From assembly GCA_900312665.1 (NCBI GenBank), contig ONZQ02000004.1, positions 2,014,693-2,078,692 of the forward strand: 64,000 nucleotides of DNA. The letters run 5' to 3'. Under the pieces are notes generated by a model that saw only the letters and a program-made list of their open reading frames with translations, was not told the DNA's origin and did no database searches. Shown piece by piece: positions 22,274-34,555 of this stretch; the stretch's first letter is position 1, and each line of letters starts with the position of its first letter. Both the position numbers and the translations under genes were made by a program. This stretch comes from Cephalotrichum gorgonifer. Taxonomy: Eukaryota > Ascomycota > Sordariomycetes > Microascales > Microascaceae.

Positions 22274-25200
22274 GGTCGTCCGCGGGCGGAGGTGAGAGAT
22301 TCTCGCCCCCGAGAACGTGGGGTTCGGCTTCGGCTACTATGGTTTTGGTAGGAATCACGGTGATGGAGGTGAGTCGAAGGAGGGCGCGAGGGATATCGCG
22401 ACAGTTGGCCCGGTTATAGGTCTGTAGAGGGAGAGCGCGAATGAATGCCTATAGTATTATATAGACATCGTTAGTAAGTCCAGGTTTGTTAAGGCCTTGT
22501 GTGCCTTTCAGTAAAGCCAAGAAGAACAAAGCGCCATGAATAATGAATGGCGTCCCCAGGAAAGACGAGACTAAGCGGTACCGGGCGAACAATGAATGCT
22601 CAGAGGTGCCAGTAAGAGGAGGCGAAAGACGAAAGGGGGGGTCGACCTTACAAGACCGGCGGCGAATAATCGGGCGACAACAGGAGCCTTCAGGCTGTCC
22701 TCGTCCTACCAGAGAATGGACGAAGAAGCTCCTGTCGGAGGTGGTCGTCCAGGGATAGAAAGTGAGGTCTCTGATTCTCGCGCGAACATGGGAGTCGGAG
22801 GATATTGGAGAGTAATCGCAGGTTCTAGGAAATCGGGTATCGAGCAGCGGGTCGGACGGCGACGAGGCGGTCGGTCAGTCGGTTTGGGTTGAGGAATTCC
22901 CACCTGCAGGGAAGGAAGGTCGGGAAAGGGTCAGTCAGGGATGGTGATGACTAAAAAAGCATGCAATTAGTATCCCGGACTCCCTAATTACTAGACTAGT
23001 ACGGAGTAACTAGTAGAGTTAGCCAGGATGACGCAAGGGTGGCCCGCACATTTTAGAGAATCGAATAGTATTGCTCGCTGCGCGGCCGGATCGGAGCGCA
23101 GCCATTCAGCGGGGGGGGGGGGGGGGGGGGTCAAGGTTTGGCGGTGTCAGTTTCTGAGGACAACAGATGGGTGTGCGTGGCGCACAGCGGAATGGAAGGG
23201 AATTTGCGAGTACTCGCAGCGGCGGAGAGTGGACAAGAAAGAGCCCGTCTTGTGTGAGTACGACGAGTAAGGAGGCCGAACCAGTGGAGCGGCCTAACTA
23301 GGGTGGGATGAAAAATTAAGGGAGCGGGTAATGGGCGAGTTCCATGTTGCTGGAGACTAGCAGCGGGAAGTGTGGCAGAATCCCGTTTGGATAAAACGAT
23401 CTGGAGAAAGGGGTGGGGAGGGAGGGGAGAGGTGGCGACGATCCCCGATGAAGGCTGGTTTGTTACAAGGTGGAGAGGGTAGCGGGAGGGCCTACCTAGT
23501 AGGCTTTAGGGACAAGGGGTAGTTACCAGGAGTTTGGAGCCTAGTCGACAATGCCGAAGGTATAATACAAGTAATGAGATGGGGGAGAATGTACAATCGA
23601 GATCGAGAGCGCAGGGGACAGAGTTCAAAATCGATAGAATCGTCCAGGTGTTTGTGCTGGGTGCCCGGGCAGGAACCTTCCAAGGATTTTCTCCTTGAAC
23701 CTTTCCGCTTAAAGGTACATGTACGGGGTATTGCTCCGTTCTCCGTATTAGTACTTCCACTAGCCCAGGCGCAGTACGTAGTATTTCTCACTTAAAATCC
23801 CAGTCCCGGCCCTAGTGCAGCTGACGGCACGGTACCTGAATCCAGGACGTCCCCCGCCCGGGCTGGATGTACAAGTACTCGTGCCTGCCCCGCTGAACAA
23901 ACGCTCGCTTTGTTCCCACCCAAGCTAACTCTCTACGAGCATGGCAAGGGAGGGCCCAAGGGGAGAGAGAAAGAGCAGTGATACTTCCAGGCTCTTACAT
24001 TACTCCCTCCATCTCCACTCTGTAATAGTCGCACACTAGATAAATGTCTCCTTCTGTCTGTTTGAAGCGCCGAGCACAAGGACACGCGTGGTACTATCTG
24101 TCATCTCCATCTCCGTCGCCATCTATCAGGATAAGAGTTCGTAGTATCAGCCCAGGGCCAGAACAAGTACATGCTCTCGGTCTTATTTCGTGCATCCTCA
24201 TGATTATATGTACAAATACGAGTAAAGTCACTTGGCTCCCTCTCCCCTCTTCCCCTTGTGCCCCTCTCCGCCCCTTGCACCCCTCCGCCCCTCCCTCCTC
24301 CATACCTAAGCGCCCTACCTCGTCCAGGTCCTCGACTTTCCCCCCCTCCCCAGTCAAACCCGCCCACTAACGCCATCACCCGCCGCCACTCTTCGCGTGC
24401 AGAAACCCGGAACGCAGAACCCGCTATGCACTAGATCCCCCACAGCTTCTCCACATCTGGAAACTGCAAGCGTCATGCCAACCCTAGCGCCTCTTCCAAT
24501 CCCACACTTGTACTTTACCATTTCCCCCCCCTTTGCCCCCACACTGACACAACCCAAGCAAACCAGAGCACAAAAGCGCTCTTGGCTCGGGTTGGTCTGA
24601 GAGTCGCGGACTCTCGTGTTGGTGGCGCTTACGACGTTGACTGGTTTCTGAAGGTGGGTCCGGGAGGACCTTACGAGCTATCCGTATGCGTGTTGGCACT
24701 CGTGATGCATGCATGCATGCGCCCGAGGGAGGAGAGAGGAAAGGGAAGAAGGGTCTGGGTCGTCTCCCGGGCCTCTTCCTCGGCAGGCGCCGAGTGCATG
24801 GAGATACAAACGAAAGCACTAGTACTTGTACTTGCAGATGATGCTCCCCCTGCGAGGGAGACTCTTATGCGCAACACCCAACACGAGGATTGCGCACGAC
24901 GTCCCCAAGAAATGTATGGTAAGTGGCGGTGCAGTGGGTAGAAAGAAGAGTGTGCCGGGGGGGCCCGCCTCTCGAACTAGCCATCCGTCACAGTTAATAT
25001 GAAACCGTATAGCACCGAAGAGTGGCCCCCGATCTGTGATACTTGAACATATCTACTAATAAGAAGCAAGGCGTAACTATCTGTGAGCACAATTCAATCC
25101 ACCGGAAATCCCGGTGGAATCCGCGCCACGTTTAGCACAGACTCAGACAAAAGCTCGGCCGTTCCATCTCCCATCTTCCTTATTCTTTCCTTCCACTTCT

Positions 25201-26298
25201 TCTTCTCCTTCCTTCTCTTACTCTCCTCCCTTGCTTTTCTCTTCTTTTCTTTTTTCTTCCGGTTCTGACAAGGTTCCAAGCTCGAGCACAAGCAAGCTAG
25301 TCCTGGTAAGAAAAGCAAAAAAAGAGTTACGGGTAGGTTACAGGAGATCGCGTAAGCCTCCCTGCACGGACCGGAGCCGCGTTTCGGAAAATCCACCTCG
25401 CTCGGTCCTTCCTTCCCCAGATTCCCTCTCCTTCCCTCCCATCTGAGGTATTAGGTGCGAATACGAGTACAAGTAAGCTCGGCCCAACAAAGGGGAGCCA
25501 GGGATAGAGCCAACACGGCATGAACCTTTTTACTGTTATCTCCGACGAAGTATACCATGATCGTAGGGGCAGGTTTGCAGATCATTAGGGCCTAGACCAC
25601 GGCTCCGTTGCCGTGATGTAAAGCCGAGGAGGGAGCCAGGGAGGGTTTCGTGTGTGCTCACTCTTGTAGTATGTAAAGGACACGCACGTCCTGGTCTCAC
25701 CTCCTCAGCCCGACCATTCTGGAAATCCCGAGTTCTGACGGGGGGAGCAACGGAGAACATGAAGCGTCAGTAATCTAGATGCAGATGCCGCGAGCCCCGT
25801 GACGTCGGGAGTAGAGTGGCTCTGATACGGATGAACCTTGGGCCGCGATCAGGTGCCCATTTCCATAGGATCGACCATACATGTACTTCGCAATGCGATG
25901 AAAGCGACTTCAGATGGCCGTGTTGAGATGTTACAGTGTTTCACGGATGGGCTCGACTGCAGAGCCCACTGCAGCAAAGTCCAGATAAAATCAAACTCCT
26001 TCTATTTGTTCCCGCCGCGTTCCCCATCCAAGAAGGATCATGATAGTCAAAAGAACCAGGATGGAAAGCTCAGTAGGCCAACCACGAATAATCGCTCGCG
26101 GAAAGGGGGGGGGGGGGGTAAGTGCGCTGTAGCCCAAGAAAATCGTATTACGATTAAAATAATCCAAGTCCGTCCCTCTAAGCGCTTCATGGCATCTAAA
26201 AGCTTGCCCTCCCATTCCACGAAAACGCCAAAAACGCCAGCTGGAAGTAATCAGGGTAATAGTACAGCCACCGCTCGCTCGGTAGTGCGCTATTTTGT
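22274..26298. other. 4-kb gene-poor region upstream of the F-box gene
   Basis: No believable gene is present; open frames are short and low-complexity. The left end should hold the F-box gene promoter. Visible structure includes a run of 20 G at 23111-23130, TACGGAGTA at 23000-23008, an ATGC tetranucleotide repeat near 24702-24721, pyrimidine-rich blocks at 24090-24560 and 25150-25265, and a G-run near 26106-26118. TACAAGTA, TACTTGTA and TACGAGTA words occur at 23870, 24217, 24823, 25462 and 25468. The pyrimidine-rich blocks look like fungal leader DNA, but I find no gene behind them. Confidence 0.5.
23111..23130 (+). repeat. homopolymer run of 20 G
   Basis: An uninterrupted run of twenty G bases. 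Such runs are prone to polymerase slippage and sequencing length error, so its true length is uncertain. Confidence 0.9.
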
Positions 26299-27761
26299 TT
26301 AGTGGCCGTGACCGATCTGGGTGAGGAGCGGCAGGAGCATGCCTCCCACAGTAGCGAGGGTATCCCGCATCTGTGGTGCGTTCCTCTTCCGCTGCGACGG
26401 GTCGACGAAGCCGTTCATATCGCCCGAGTCGTGGGTGTGCCCATCATCTTGCATCGCGTGGACGGCAACATACCTAAGGGGAGCCAAGCAGTTAGTAAAC
26501 AGAGCAGGTACAGCAGCAGTGAACAAGCTACCGAGTGCGACTCACAAGAAGGTTCCGGCAGAGAAGAGGAGTAGGTTGCCGGTCCACCACTGGCCATTGT
26601 CACCATCCATCTTCGACCCACCCAGCAGCGTGATAAGAAACCAGGTGGCTACGGCCCCCGCGGGCGCCGCGAGGCTGAAGATTAGCAGGTGGCCCCTGGC
26701 AGCCCGTTTTGACAGCCCCTGGCGCAGCAGTACGGAGGTGAGGCCAAAGGCGGCGGGGGCCTTGTGTATCATGATGGCGAGGAAGACGATGAATCCGAGC
26801 CGCGAGTTCGACGTGCTAGACGACGCGCCCATCGCGATCCCGTCCGCCGCCGCGTGGATCACCAGGCCCGTCGTGGTCGCCGAGCCGCGTGACTGCTTGG
26901 GCCCCTCGCTCCTCGATCCCAGGAAGCGCTCGGACTCCTCGTCACCTCCCTGCGGGGAGGGCGACACCCCCAGGCTGTCGAGACGGACCTCTCGCTCCTC
27001 CGCCACGCCCTGCGAGTTGGTGGCGTGCTTGGGCAGCCTGTCGATGAGGAACATGAGGATGAAGCCGGTGATCATCGAGAAGCCGATCCAAAAGGTCGGT
27101 AGCTCGGCGCCTACCTCGGGCTCGGGCTCCGAGGGCGCGTCTGCTCCAGTCGATTCGTGGCCGCCGTGCGTGTGTTTGTGCTCTGGAAGAGGCTCGTGTC
27201 CTGGAAGAGTGTCGTCTCCGACCGCCACGGGAGGCGCTGTGCTCTCATCCTTTATATCAACGATGTCGTCGCGCCTTGGCTGCACGCCCCGAGGCTGGAT
27301 ATCGGCATTGACGGTCGCTATTCCTCCCCCGACTCCGCGGCCTAGGGGTGTTCGGGTTGCCAGGGCCGAGGCGGACTCGAGGCCCCTGGCTCGAAAGTGG
27401 GAGTGCGCGTGGCCACCACCCGGACCGCTGGGGACTAGTGCGCCGAGCCCTTCGGGGATGATGACAATCATAGACGTCCCCACTAGAACTCCGACACCAA
27501 TGTTTGACACGAAGCGAAGTTGCGACTTGGATAGCGATATTGAAAGTGGGATCAGGCCGGCGAGGAAGGAGCTGTGTATCGGGAGTCAGTACCTCTACAA
27601 CTAGCTGGTAGCGAAAGTGGAGTGCTTTGGGGTGGGAGTTTGTTCTTACGCAACGGCCATTATCACCTATCGTGACCACAGTTAGTAGAGTCGCGAGGGA
27701 GAGGAGGAGTCTTCGCGAAGAAACTTACGCAGAGGACGAGGAGCAGAATTAACCCCCCCAT
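26299..27761 (-). CDS. ZIP-family zinc transporter, ZIP9/ATX2 type
   Basis: Likely exports Zn or Mn from the Golgi or another secretory compartment to the cytosol, as described for SLC39A9 (ZIP9) and yeast Atx2. Four exons (27761-27729, 27666-27650, 27571-26546, 26473-26299) join in frame to 416 residues. Exon 2 is only 17 nt, so it is easily missed by gene finders. The first helix (MGGLILLLVLCVIMAVASFL) is followed by the helix GVGVLVGTSMIVIIPEG. A His-rich cytosolic loop (EHKHTHGGHE, about residues 170-180) follows. The metal-binding helices show GLVIHAAADGIAMGA and IMIHKAPAAFGL, the two conserved ZIP motifs with their His, Asp and Glu-position residues (HKAPAA is the ZIP9-type variant of HELP). 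A membrane helix lies near the C-terminus. Confidence 0.9.
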
Positions 27762-28550
27762 CTTGAATCACGTCTTCCACCACTTGCTACTAGGGCGCCT
27801 CCACATGCGGTCGCAGAAAGGACGAATTGAGTCTCGGCGTGTCGTATCCGAGATAGATTGGTTCTGGGCTGCGTGGAATAACGATACTCGTTGTACGCGC
27901 GACGAAGAAGGGCCTTGATCGAGGAAAAAAATATTGTGCTGGAGCTTTTTAACAGGATCTTCAGGTACGAGCCATTGAGAGCACCCGGAAGGTCAGGGGT
28001 CGTCCAGATCGAGGAGCCAAGCTGACATGGCGAGTATGAGTGGCGGGAACATGTCTTACCAATCACTTAGTCTGAACCCAAACGTGGACCTGATCCTGGG
28101 TCATATTCGGCTAATATGGCAACCTCATGTGAGTAGTCTCCGAGTAGTATGGTTGGATCAGATCAGCTCCAGGTAGTGACAACTTACCCTCCATCCAAGG
28201 CCATTGATGAAGGGAAAATCTCAAGAAAAAGCGCACATCCCAGTATTCGATTCGCGCTCAGCTTTCTAATAAATTCAGTGTCAAACCCACTGACCGGGAG
28301 ACAGTCCCCCACACAAGCAAAGCACTTTATCGTGCCGTCACTTCTCAAGGGAGCCGCGCTGATTAGCCCATGGCATGACTAAGCTCTCTCGATCGAGGAC
28401 GTCTCGAGCTATCCTACCTAGCTCTTAAAGTCGCCTCCGGACGAGCAGTAGCCTTGTCCGCGCAACGCTATCTTGTATTATTCCCGGGCTCGTTCAATCG
28501 CATCATCGTAGGACACTCCTGGATTTCCAAATGTTAAGACTAGTCCCGCT
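27762..28550. promoter_or_regulatory. divergent intergenic, ZIP9-like / NFKBIL1-like
   Basis: 789 bases between two divergent starts. A CTCGATCGAG palindrome occurs near 28386-28396, close to GACGTC and CTCGAG six-base palindromes (28398-28411). No gene is supported here. Confidence 0.45.
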
Positions 28551-29576
28551 ATGATGGAACGGGACGGCTCGCCGCGAAGGCGTCACATCCTCGCTTCCAT
28601 CAACCGCGAGCCCCCGAAGGAGATTCCGCACCCCAGCAAGCGCACCCCTAGCCCCGCCCCCGCACCAGGGCCGCGCGATCCCGAAGTAAAGACTTCGGAG
28701 GGTGCTGAAGGTGGCTCATCCCACCCTCACAAGCACCGGAGACGACTACGGTTGAAGGACCCGAAGCGGCATAGGTCTAGTCGCAACAGGAGCAGAGAGG
28801 GTGAGGGGCGCTCCCGGCGCCACAGGAGCAGAGGGGATGAGGGTGCCCCCCGGCGACGCAGGAGACGCTCGCGCTCCCCGACACCCCCGAACCCCCATGA
28901 GCCGCCACCTCTCAGTGCCGAGGAGGCGTTCCGCGAGAGCCTCTTCGACGCCATGGCGGACGACGAAGGCGCGGCGTACTGGGAGGGCGTCTACGGGCAG
29001 CCGATGCACGTCTACCCTACCGAGAGGGTAGGGCCCCAGGGCGAGCTGGAGAAGATGACGGACGAGGAGTACGCGGCGTATGTGCGGCGGAAGATGTGGG
29101 AGAAGACGAACCAGGGGCTGATCGAGGAGCGGAAGAAGCGGGAGGAGGAGCGGGAGGCGGCGCGGAGGAGGGAGAAGGAGAGGAGCAGGATCGAGAAGGA
29201 GATCCGGCGGACGCTGTACGCCGGGGAGGAGAGGCGGAAGAAGAGGGGGGCAACGGCCAGGTGGGAGCAGTACCTCGGAAGGTGGACCGACTGGGATGGC
29301 TCGGTCCAGGGGATCCCATGGCCTGTTGAGTCGGGTGAGAGGGCGGACGTGAGCGAGGACGCCGTCAAGACGTTTTTCTTTGACGGTCTCAGGAGGGAGG
29401 GCGTCGGCGAGGAGGAGTTCGCGAAGGGCTTGAGGGATGAGAGGGTGAGGTGGCATCCGGACAAGATCCAGCAGAGGCTGGGTGGCGAGGTTGAACCCGG
29501 GGTCATGATGGCCGTCACGGCCATTTTCCAGACGGTCGATAAACTTTGGAGTGATACCCGGCGCAAAGGCAACTGA
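28551..29576 (+). CDS. RS-rich NFKBIL1-like conserved fungal protein
   Basis: Single-exon gene of 341 residues. The N-terminal third (about 60-110) is an Arg/Ser-rich nuclear-type tract (RHRSSRNRSREGEGRSRRHR and RRRRRRSRSPTPP). A long charged helix spans about 170-230 (EERKKREEEREAARRREKER). The C-terminal domain has WEQYLGRWTDWDG, GIPWPV and then DERVRWHPDKIQQRLGG followed by AIFQTVDKLWSDTR. That order (a WxxY block, a W-P block and a J-domain-like HPDK block) matches the C-terminus of NFKBIL1/IkBL-like proteins. Human NFKBIL1 is linked to mRNA processing; the RS tract is consistent with a splicing or nuclear-speckle role, but this is inference. The ankyrin repeats of the animal protein are absent. 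Confidence 0.75.
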   Translation: MMERDGSPRRRHILASINREPPKEIPHPSKRTPSPAPAPGPRDPEVKTSEGAEGGSSHPHKHRRRLRLKDPKRHRSSRNRSREGEGRSRRHRSRGDEGAPRRRRRRSRSPTPPNPHEPPPLSAEEAFRESLFDAMADDEGAAYWEGVYGQPMHVYPTERVGPQGELEKMTDEEYAAYVRRKMWEKTNQGLIEERKKREEEREAARRREKERSRIEKEIRRTLYAGEERRKKRGATARWEQYLGRWTDWDGSVQGIPWPVESGERADVSEDAVKTFFFDGLRREGVGEEEFAKGLRDERVRWHPDKIQQRLGGEVEPGVMMAVTAIFQTVDKLWSDTRRKGN

Positions 29577-30079
29577 GCCGTTTCAGCCATACTATATATT
29601 CTACATTACTTGCGGAGGCAGCCTCATATGCATAGGCAACCAACGTTATTGGGCCATCGGCCATGGGGCAAGATGAGGTTAAGACCCCTGGAGATAACAC
29701 AAGAAAGCATGCGACATACTCTATCTACAACGGACTCGAGGGCAAGAGACGGCATGCTTCCTCCGGCAAGTAAGTTTTCGTTTCGACTACACTTTTTTCA
29801 TTACTCTGTCCCTTTTCCTTCTCTCACAATGGACACGGAATGGCGAGAATGACATGGTTAAGAAGGTAATGGTGATTGTATTTCCAATTACACCACCCTA
29901 CTGACTCAAAACTCTCAAACCCCCCAGACTATTAATATTATTCCCTGAAATCGACAGACATCCGGTTTTGTGTATCCCTCGTGCTTAAGAGGGTAAGAAC
30001 ACTCCCTGTACATAAAACGAGCTTTCTAATGCCGCACAGGCTCCACAGCTCCTCGTGGTTCTCCATAATCTTCCAACGC
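29577..30079. other. 3' intergenic between convergent genes
   Basis: About 500 bases between two convergent stops. It is AT-richer than the exons, with TATTAATATTATTCC around 29930-29943, which could serve the minus-strand gene's 3' end formation. No coding potential is seen. Confidence 0.5.
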
Positions 30080-30724
30080 TTAGATGTTGATCCAGAGCGC
30101 AGCGCCGCCGAGGAGGGCGCCGAGGCCGAGGGCAGCCTGGTGGACGGCGCCGGCAGAGCCGTCGTCGCCGGGGACACCCGAGGCAGACGAGTCGTCACCA
30201 CCAGTGCCGGTGCCGCCACCGACACCGCCGGTCGAGTCAGCCTCATCCGAGCTGGAGGGGGCCGCGCCAGTGCCCGAGGGGACGGAGGTGTCGTCGGTGG
30301 CGGAGGGAGCGCCGGTAGGGGCCTCGGAGCCGACATCAGTGCCGGAGGGGGCGCCGGTGCCAGCGGCATCGGTGCCCGAGGGGTACCCAGAGCCGCCAAC
30401 GGCGTCGGTGCCAGTGGGGACGCCGGCGTCAGTGCCGGTGGGGACGACGGCATCAGTGCCAGTGGGGATGGCGTCGGTGACCGCGCCAGTGGCGGCAGTG
30501 GGGACCTCAGGGACGGCAGCCTCCGAGGACTGACCGTAGGGGAGCTCAGCGGCCTGTTTGATTGGGAAAACGTGTTAGCTGGCTTGGATCTCTCTTCTCG
30601 TCTTCCGCTACCATCCCAGAGCTATTCTCCTGGATACGCCCTTGGGGAGAGACGAGGTTGATTGGGGGGAGCGTACCGAGGCGGCACCGATGATGGCGAG
30701 GTAGGCGGCGTAGGTGAACTTCAT
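30080..30724 (-). CDS. small secreted Ser/Thr/Pro-rich cell-wall-type protein, probable GPI anchor
   Basis: Two exons (30724-30677 and 30553-30080) join in frame to 173 residues. The first exon encodes the signal peptide MKFTYAAYLAIIGAAS. The mature part is low-complexity, with a loosely repeated unit of the type PTGTDAVVP, PTGTDAGVP and PSGTDAAGT. It has no Cys, is rich in Gly, Ser, Thr and Ala, and should be heavily O-glycosylated. The tail has small residues (GDDGSAGAV) followed by a hydrophobic end (LGLGALLGGAALWI), which fits a GPI-attachment signal. It is likely displayed on the plasma membrane or wall. No enzymatic domain is seen. The track's plus-strand frames across it are antisense shadows caused by GC bias. 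Confidence 0.8.
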
Positions 30725-33040
30725 TTTGGCGGTTTTGTGGTAGTTGTTGAGAGTTTTGGTTGGAAAAAACGATTGGAAGTTTGTCTTTGAAAGAGTGTAT
30801 TGGTTTCTGCGAGACGGCTCTTTGCTTCGTAGTTCGATGTTGGTGGAAAGAAATAAAGAGAGATGAGCTTCGAGGGGGGAGGTTGACGGTCTTATATCAA
30901 CCTTGGCAGCGGCTGGTTGTATGTTGTATGGCGTGGCCTGGGGGGGAGGATGGCGTCAAGCGCTACGGAGTAGTATGGAGAGTATTCCTTGTCCCTGGCG
31001 CTGGGGGGGGGGGGGGTGGAGGGGGGTGGGTGTGAAACTGGGCTGCAGTCGGTAAGGTGGAGCCAGGGTGTGGAGTGGGAGGCGAACTGGAGGGTGGGGG
31101 AAAGTGAAGGGGGGCGTGGATACACATTAGCGGCCGCCCCTTGCCTTGACAACATAATAGCTGCCGGGCTTACAAGTACAATGTCCAAGTATTCATTCGT
31201 ACGTAGCAGGGAAGGTCCCCTCTCACCCGAGCAACAGAGACGGAGCAGGTTGTTGGCCGGCCATGCTCGTACGACTGCTCGTATAGGAATGGAATGATGG
31301 ATGGTGCCGGTAGTGGAAGGGCCAGCCTCCTCCGTTTTCCGGTTTCCGGTTTCCAGATCCCAGCCCACTTTACTTTCGTACGGAGTAACTACTCCTACGT
31401 TGGGAGTGGGAAGAGTGGGATTGTGGAGTACAGTACTGTTACGGAGGTTGGGAAGGAAACCAAGTTTCACGGGCTGACTCGGGCATAGAAGGCCGAAAGG
31501 TCTCGAAACCGAAGTGCTGTCCCAGTCGGTTGCCTCTTGAATTGCGCGTCGTTCGTGGTATACGGGGGAAGAAATCAAGGTCGTCCCCCGTCCATCCGCC
31601 GTTTTCTGTCCCTCGGGGCTCCGTCTTTCGGGGCTCCGTTCCCTCGTTATTCTCAGGTGGTGGTGGCGGCGCCATCGGCCAAATGATACGCTGTTACTTG
31701 TACGTCATCGGAATCCGACCCCGAGATGGAGACGGAATTTGGGGGGCGGCGCGGGTCAATCAATCTCCTATTGTTTGTTTTATTTTCTTTTTTTTCAGCA
31801 TTATTTTTATTCAATCTCTTCTATATTAGGATTCGCACGCCGTATTTCTTTTCCTGCGTATAACTACTCGTGCGTGCAGGACTAGAAAGCACAATATTTG
31901 TATATCTACTTGGGCCAGTTTTAGCTCAGGAGACAGCACCGGCCGTCCCAACCTCCACCAGCGCTGATCGATGCCAGAGCTGGGAGCTAGGCAGGGGGAG
32001 GCGAAGGGCGCATGCCGGCGAAACTCTCTTTGCCTGGCTCATACCTATAAACATATATACAAGTATATATATAGATATACTTATACGTCTTGTACACGCA
32101 TAAATAATCGGTCCTTGTAGGGTAGTTCGTATGTCAAAACGCCTAGGATCTACTCTTACACCCGTCACCCGTTTTTGTATAAGAACGAGCAATTTCGAGC
32201 CATGCCCGCTTCGGGGACACGATAGTCGTAGATTAAAGAAACATGAGGAAAAAAGGCAAATTACATGAAGAGAAACAAGCACCATTACTCATAAGTATGT
32301 ATTAGACGCAGCATGAGATTAGTATGGGGAATGAGAATAAGAAGACGGATGGAGAAGATGAGAGAAAAGAAAAGCAAGGCAAAACGGCGCCCGATTCCTC
32401 ATTCCCCAGCAACCATCAAAAGGAAAAAAAAAAAAAAAAAGAGGAAAAAAGAAAATAAGAAAAAGAAAACGCCCATGGCACGGCAACCCCAGAAACAGAT
32501 CTCGCCATTCCCACTTGTACTTGGATCATTGCCAACTTTTTGGCACATTGTCTCCGACGCAACGGCAACGGTATTATACTAGCTGAACCCCAATTTTTTG
32601 CTCCCAACCACCACGCGCCGACGTTCCACGGCCCCATTGGACGGACATAGAGCAAAAAAAGGTACAAAGTAGCCGGGCACTGTATTTGCACTTCGAAAAA
32701 TATACGAGCAATACATGGAAAGCAATACACTTGCCCCCCCTCCTTCTTCTCTTCCTTCCGGCCCGTTGTTTCTAAACTCGGAAAGACGGGTCCTCGGTCG
32801 TTCGAAGGAGAGCCTGGCCCGGCCCTCTACCTACCCTCTATAGCCTTGCCTCAGCCTCCGAGTTACGCGTATTATCCGCTTTTTCCTATGGTTTCTCCTT
32901 TCTTCCAGAAATAAATCTTGGACGGAAAGGATTGGATGTGTGTGGGCTGGGCAGGCGCTTCGAAAGCTTGTTTTTTAGCCTTGTTTTTGCTTTCCTTTTT
33001 TGTGGGGCGGGGTGTGTGCTTATATATGTGTATGGTGTGA

Positions 33041-33072
33041 GCAGCACCACCAGCACCAGCACCAGCACCACT
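33041..33072 (+). repeat. CAGCAC microsatellite
   Basis: A short imperfect array of CACCAG/CAGCAC units in non-coding DNA, about five units long. Confidence 0.8.
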
Positions 33073-34125
33073 AGCAAGAGGGCTGTGGTTGTGGAGCTCG
33101 CCTGGCCGAGACAAGTCTGAGATTGGAGGTGAAAGAACGGAGTAGAGAAGAATGGGGAACGGAGAACGAGGCAGAGAACACATGTTAACGTCCATTGGGT
33201 GGCACGACGGTGTGGAGATGACGGATCGGCTTGAACGCGCCATCCCCCCCTTTTCCTTCCCTAATACTTGTACAGTATAATACGGTGGGCGTCGCTGTGG
33301 CTGGCCGGTGTGGACACCCAACCCCCGGCGTCCAAGGAACAGGGCGGGAGGACTGATACGGGTAGCCCGGCATGGGCGCCGAAGGGTACAGAGTGTGTTT
33401 GGACACCGACATCCTCCACAGGTACACCGGACAGGAGAATGGAGGAGGTACGAGTATCTTATCAAGCGGGACCCACAAGATAGGAGTTGTCAGGGGATGG
33501 AGTTTGCTCGTAGCAACTTTGTTGGAGTAGGCGAGTACGATTATTAGTTGCTCCTTCGGTCCGCTTTTCATTATCATGTATTTTTTTAGAAAACAAAAGA
33601 GGGGGAACGGAGCAGGCTGGGGTTCGCGAGCGTATCACATTTCCCAATAAGAAGAAAAAAAACCGCCAACAGTGTACGCCGTTACTGCCGTGAGTGCGCG
33701 TTAAGTGAATATCAGTGGATGTCAGTGGCTGGTCATGACATCAGACCAATTGTGCCACAGGTATAATACGGGGCAGTGAAGCGGCAGTGGAGGTAGTGTC
33801 CGCGCTAATACCGAGCATCGTTTCGGGAGCCAAGTTACGTACAAGTTACTCGGTATTACTCGCTCACTTGTTTAGTAAGGAACGTATCGAAAAGGTGGAC
33901 AGCATCGACCAAGGTCCTCCTTTAATGTTTATAGCAGCCAGTATTAGTTTCTAATTCTGTAACGAGCGCCGTTACATGGGTCATTAGTCCTTTCATGGAG
34001 AGTGGTCCCGGTCAGCTGCGTCATGGTGTGGGCTGGCGGCCCCACCCACTCTCACTTGGACCCATTTTCCATGCCGTAAGAGCTGCCCTGCCCCGTGGGT
34101 GGGAAGAAAGGCCGATCTCCATTCC

Positions 34126-34178
34126 GGTACGGGCAGGTACGGGTACCGGTACGGATACGGGTACGGTGCGGTACGGAG
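34126..34178 (+). repeat. GGTACG-type hexamer array
   Basis: An imperfect array of GGTACG/GGTACC/GGATACG units. Each unit contains GTAC, the core shared with the dispersed TACTCGTA-type words of this window. Confidence 0.8.
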
Positions 34179-34515
34179 CACCGTCGTACCCGGCTGCCTT
34201 CCGAATGTGTCCCGTTCCCACCACGGAGCCGCTACGGATATACCTGGATACTCCGTATGCTTGTTTGTATGCATGGCATTCCTCGCGTAGTCCATACGGG
34301 TTACTACATAAAACAAATACACTTTCCCCCCTTATATTCGTCGTCAACACAGCCCACCCAGTGCCCACCATCCTTGGACTCCATCGTCGTATAGGGATAC
34401 CCCACACGACACCACACCACCGTGTTTCTCTTCTCGAGCAAGCGCCCTTTGTGTGTGTTTGGACTATCTGCACAATGTATGCGAGTAAGCCGCGAGATTC
34501 GTTTAGATTGGTTTC

Positions 34516-34518
<3 letters not shown>

Positions 34519-34550
<32 letters not shown>
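34519..34550 (+). repeat. (GA)16 dinucleotide repeat
   Basis: Perfect GA/TC microsatellite of sixteen units in non-coding DNA. Confidence 0.95.

Positions 34551-34555
<5 letters not shown>

Noticed and set aside
29981..30661. 226-residue Gly/Ala-rich plus-strand frame
   Set aside because: It is antisense to the secreted protein gene, whose signal peptide, intron and tail fit together well.
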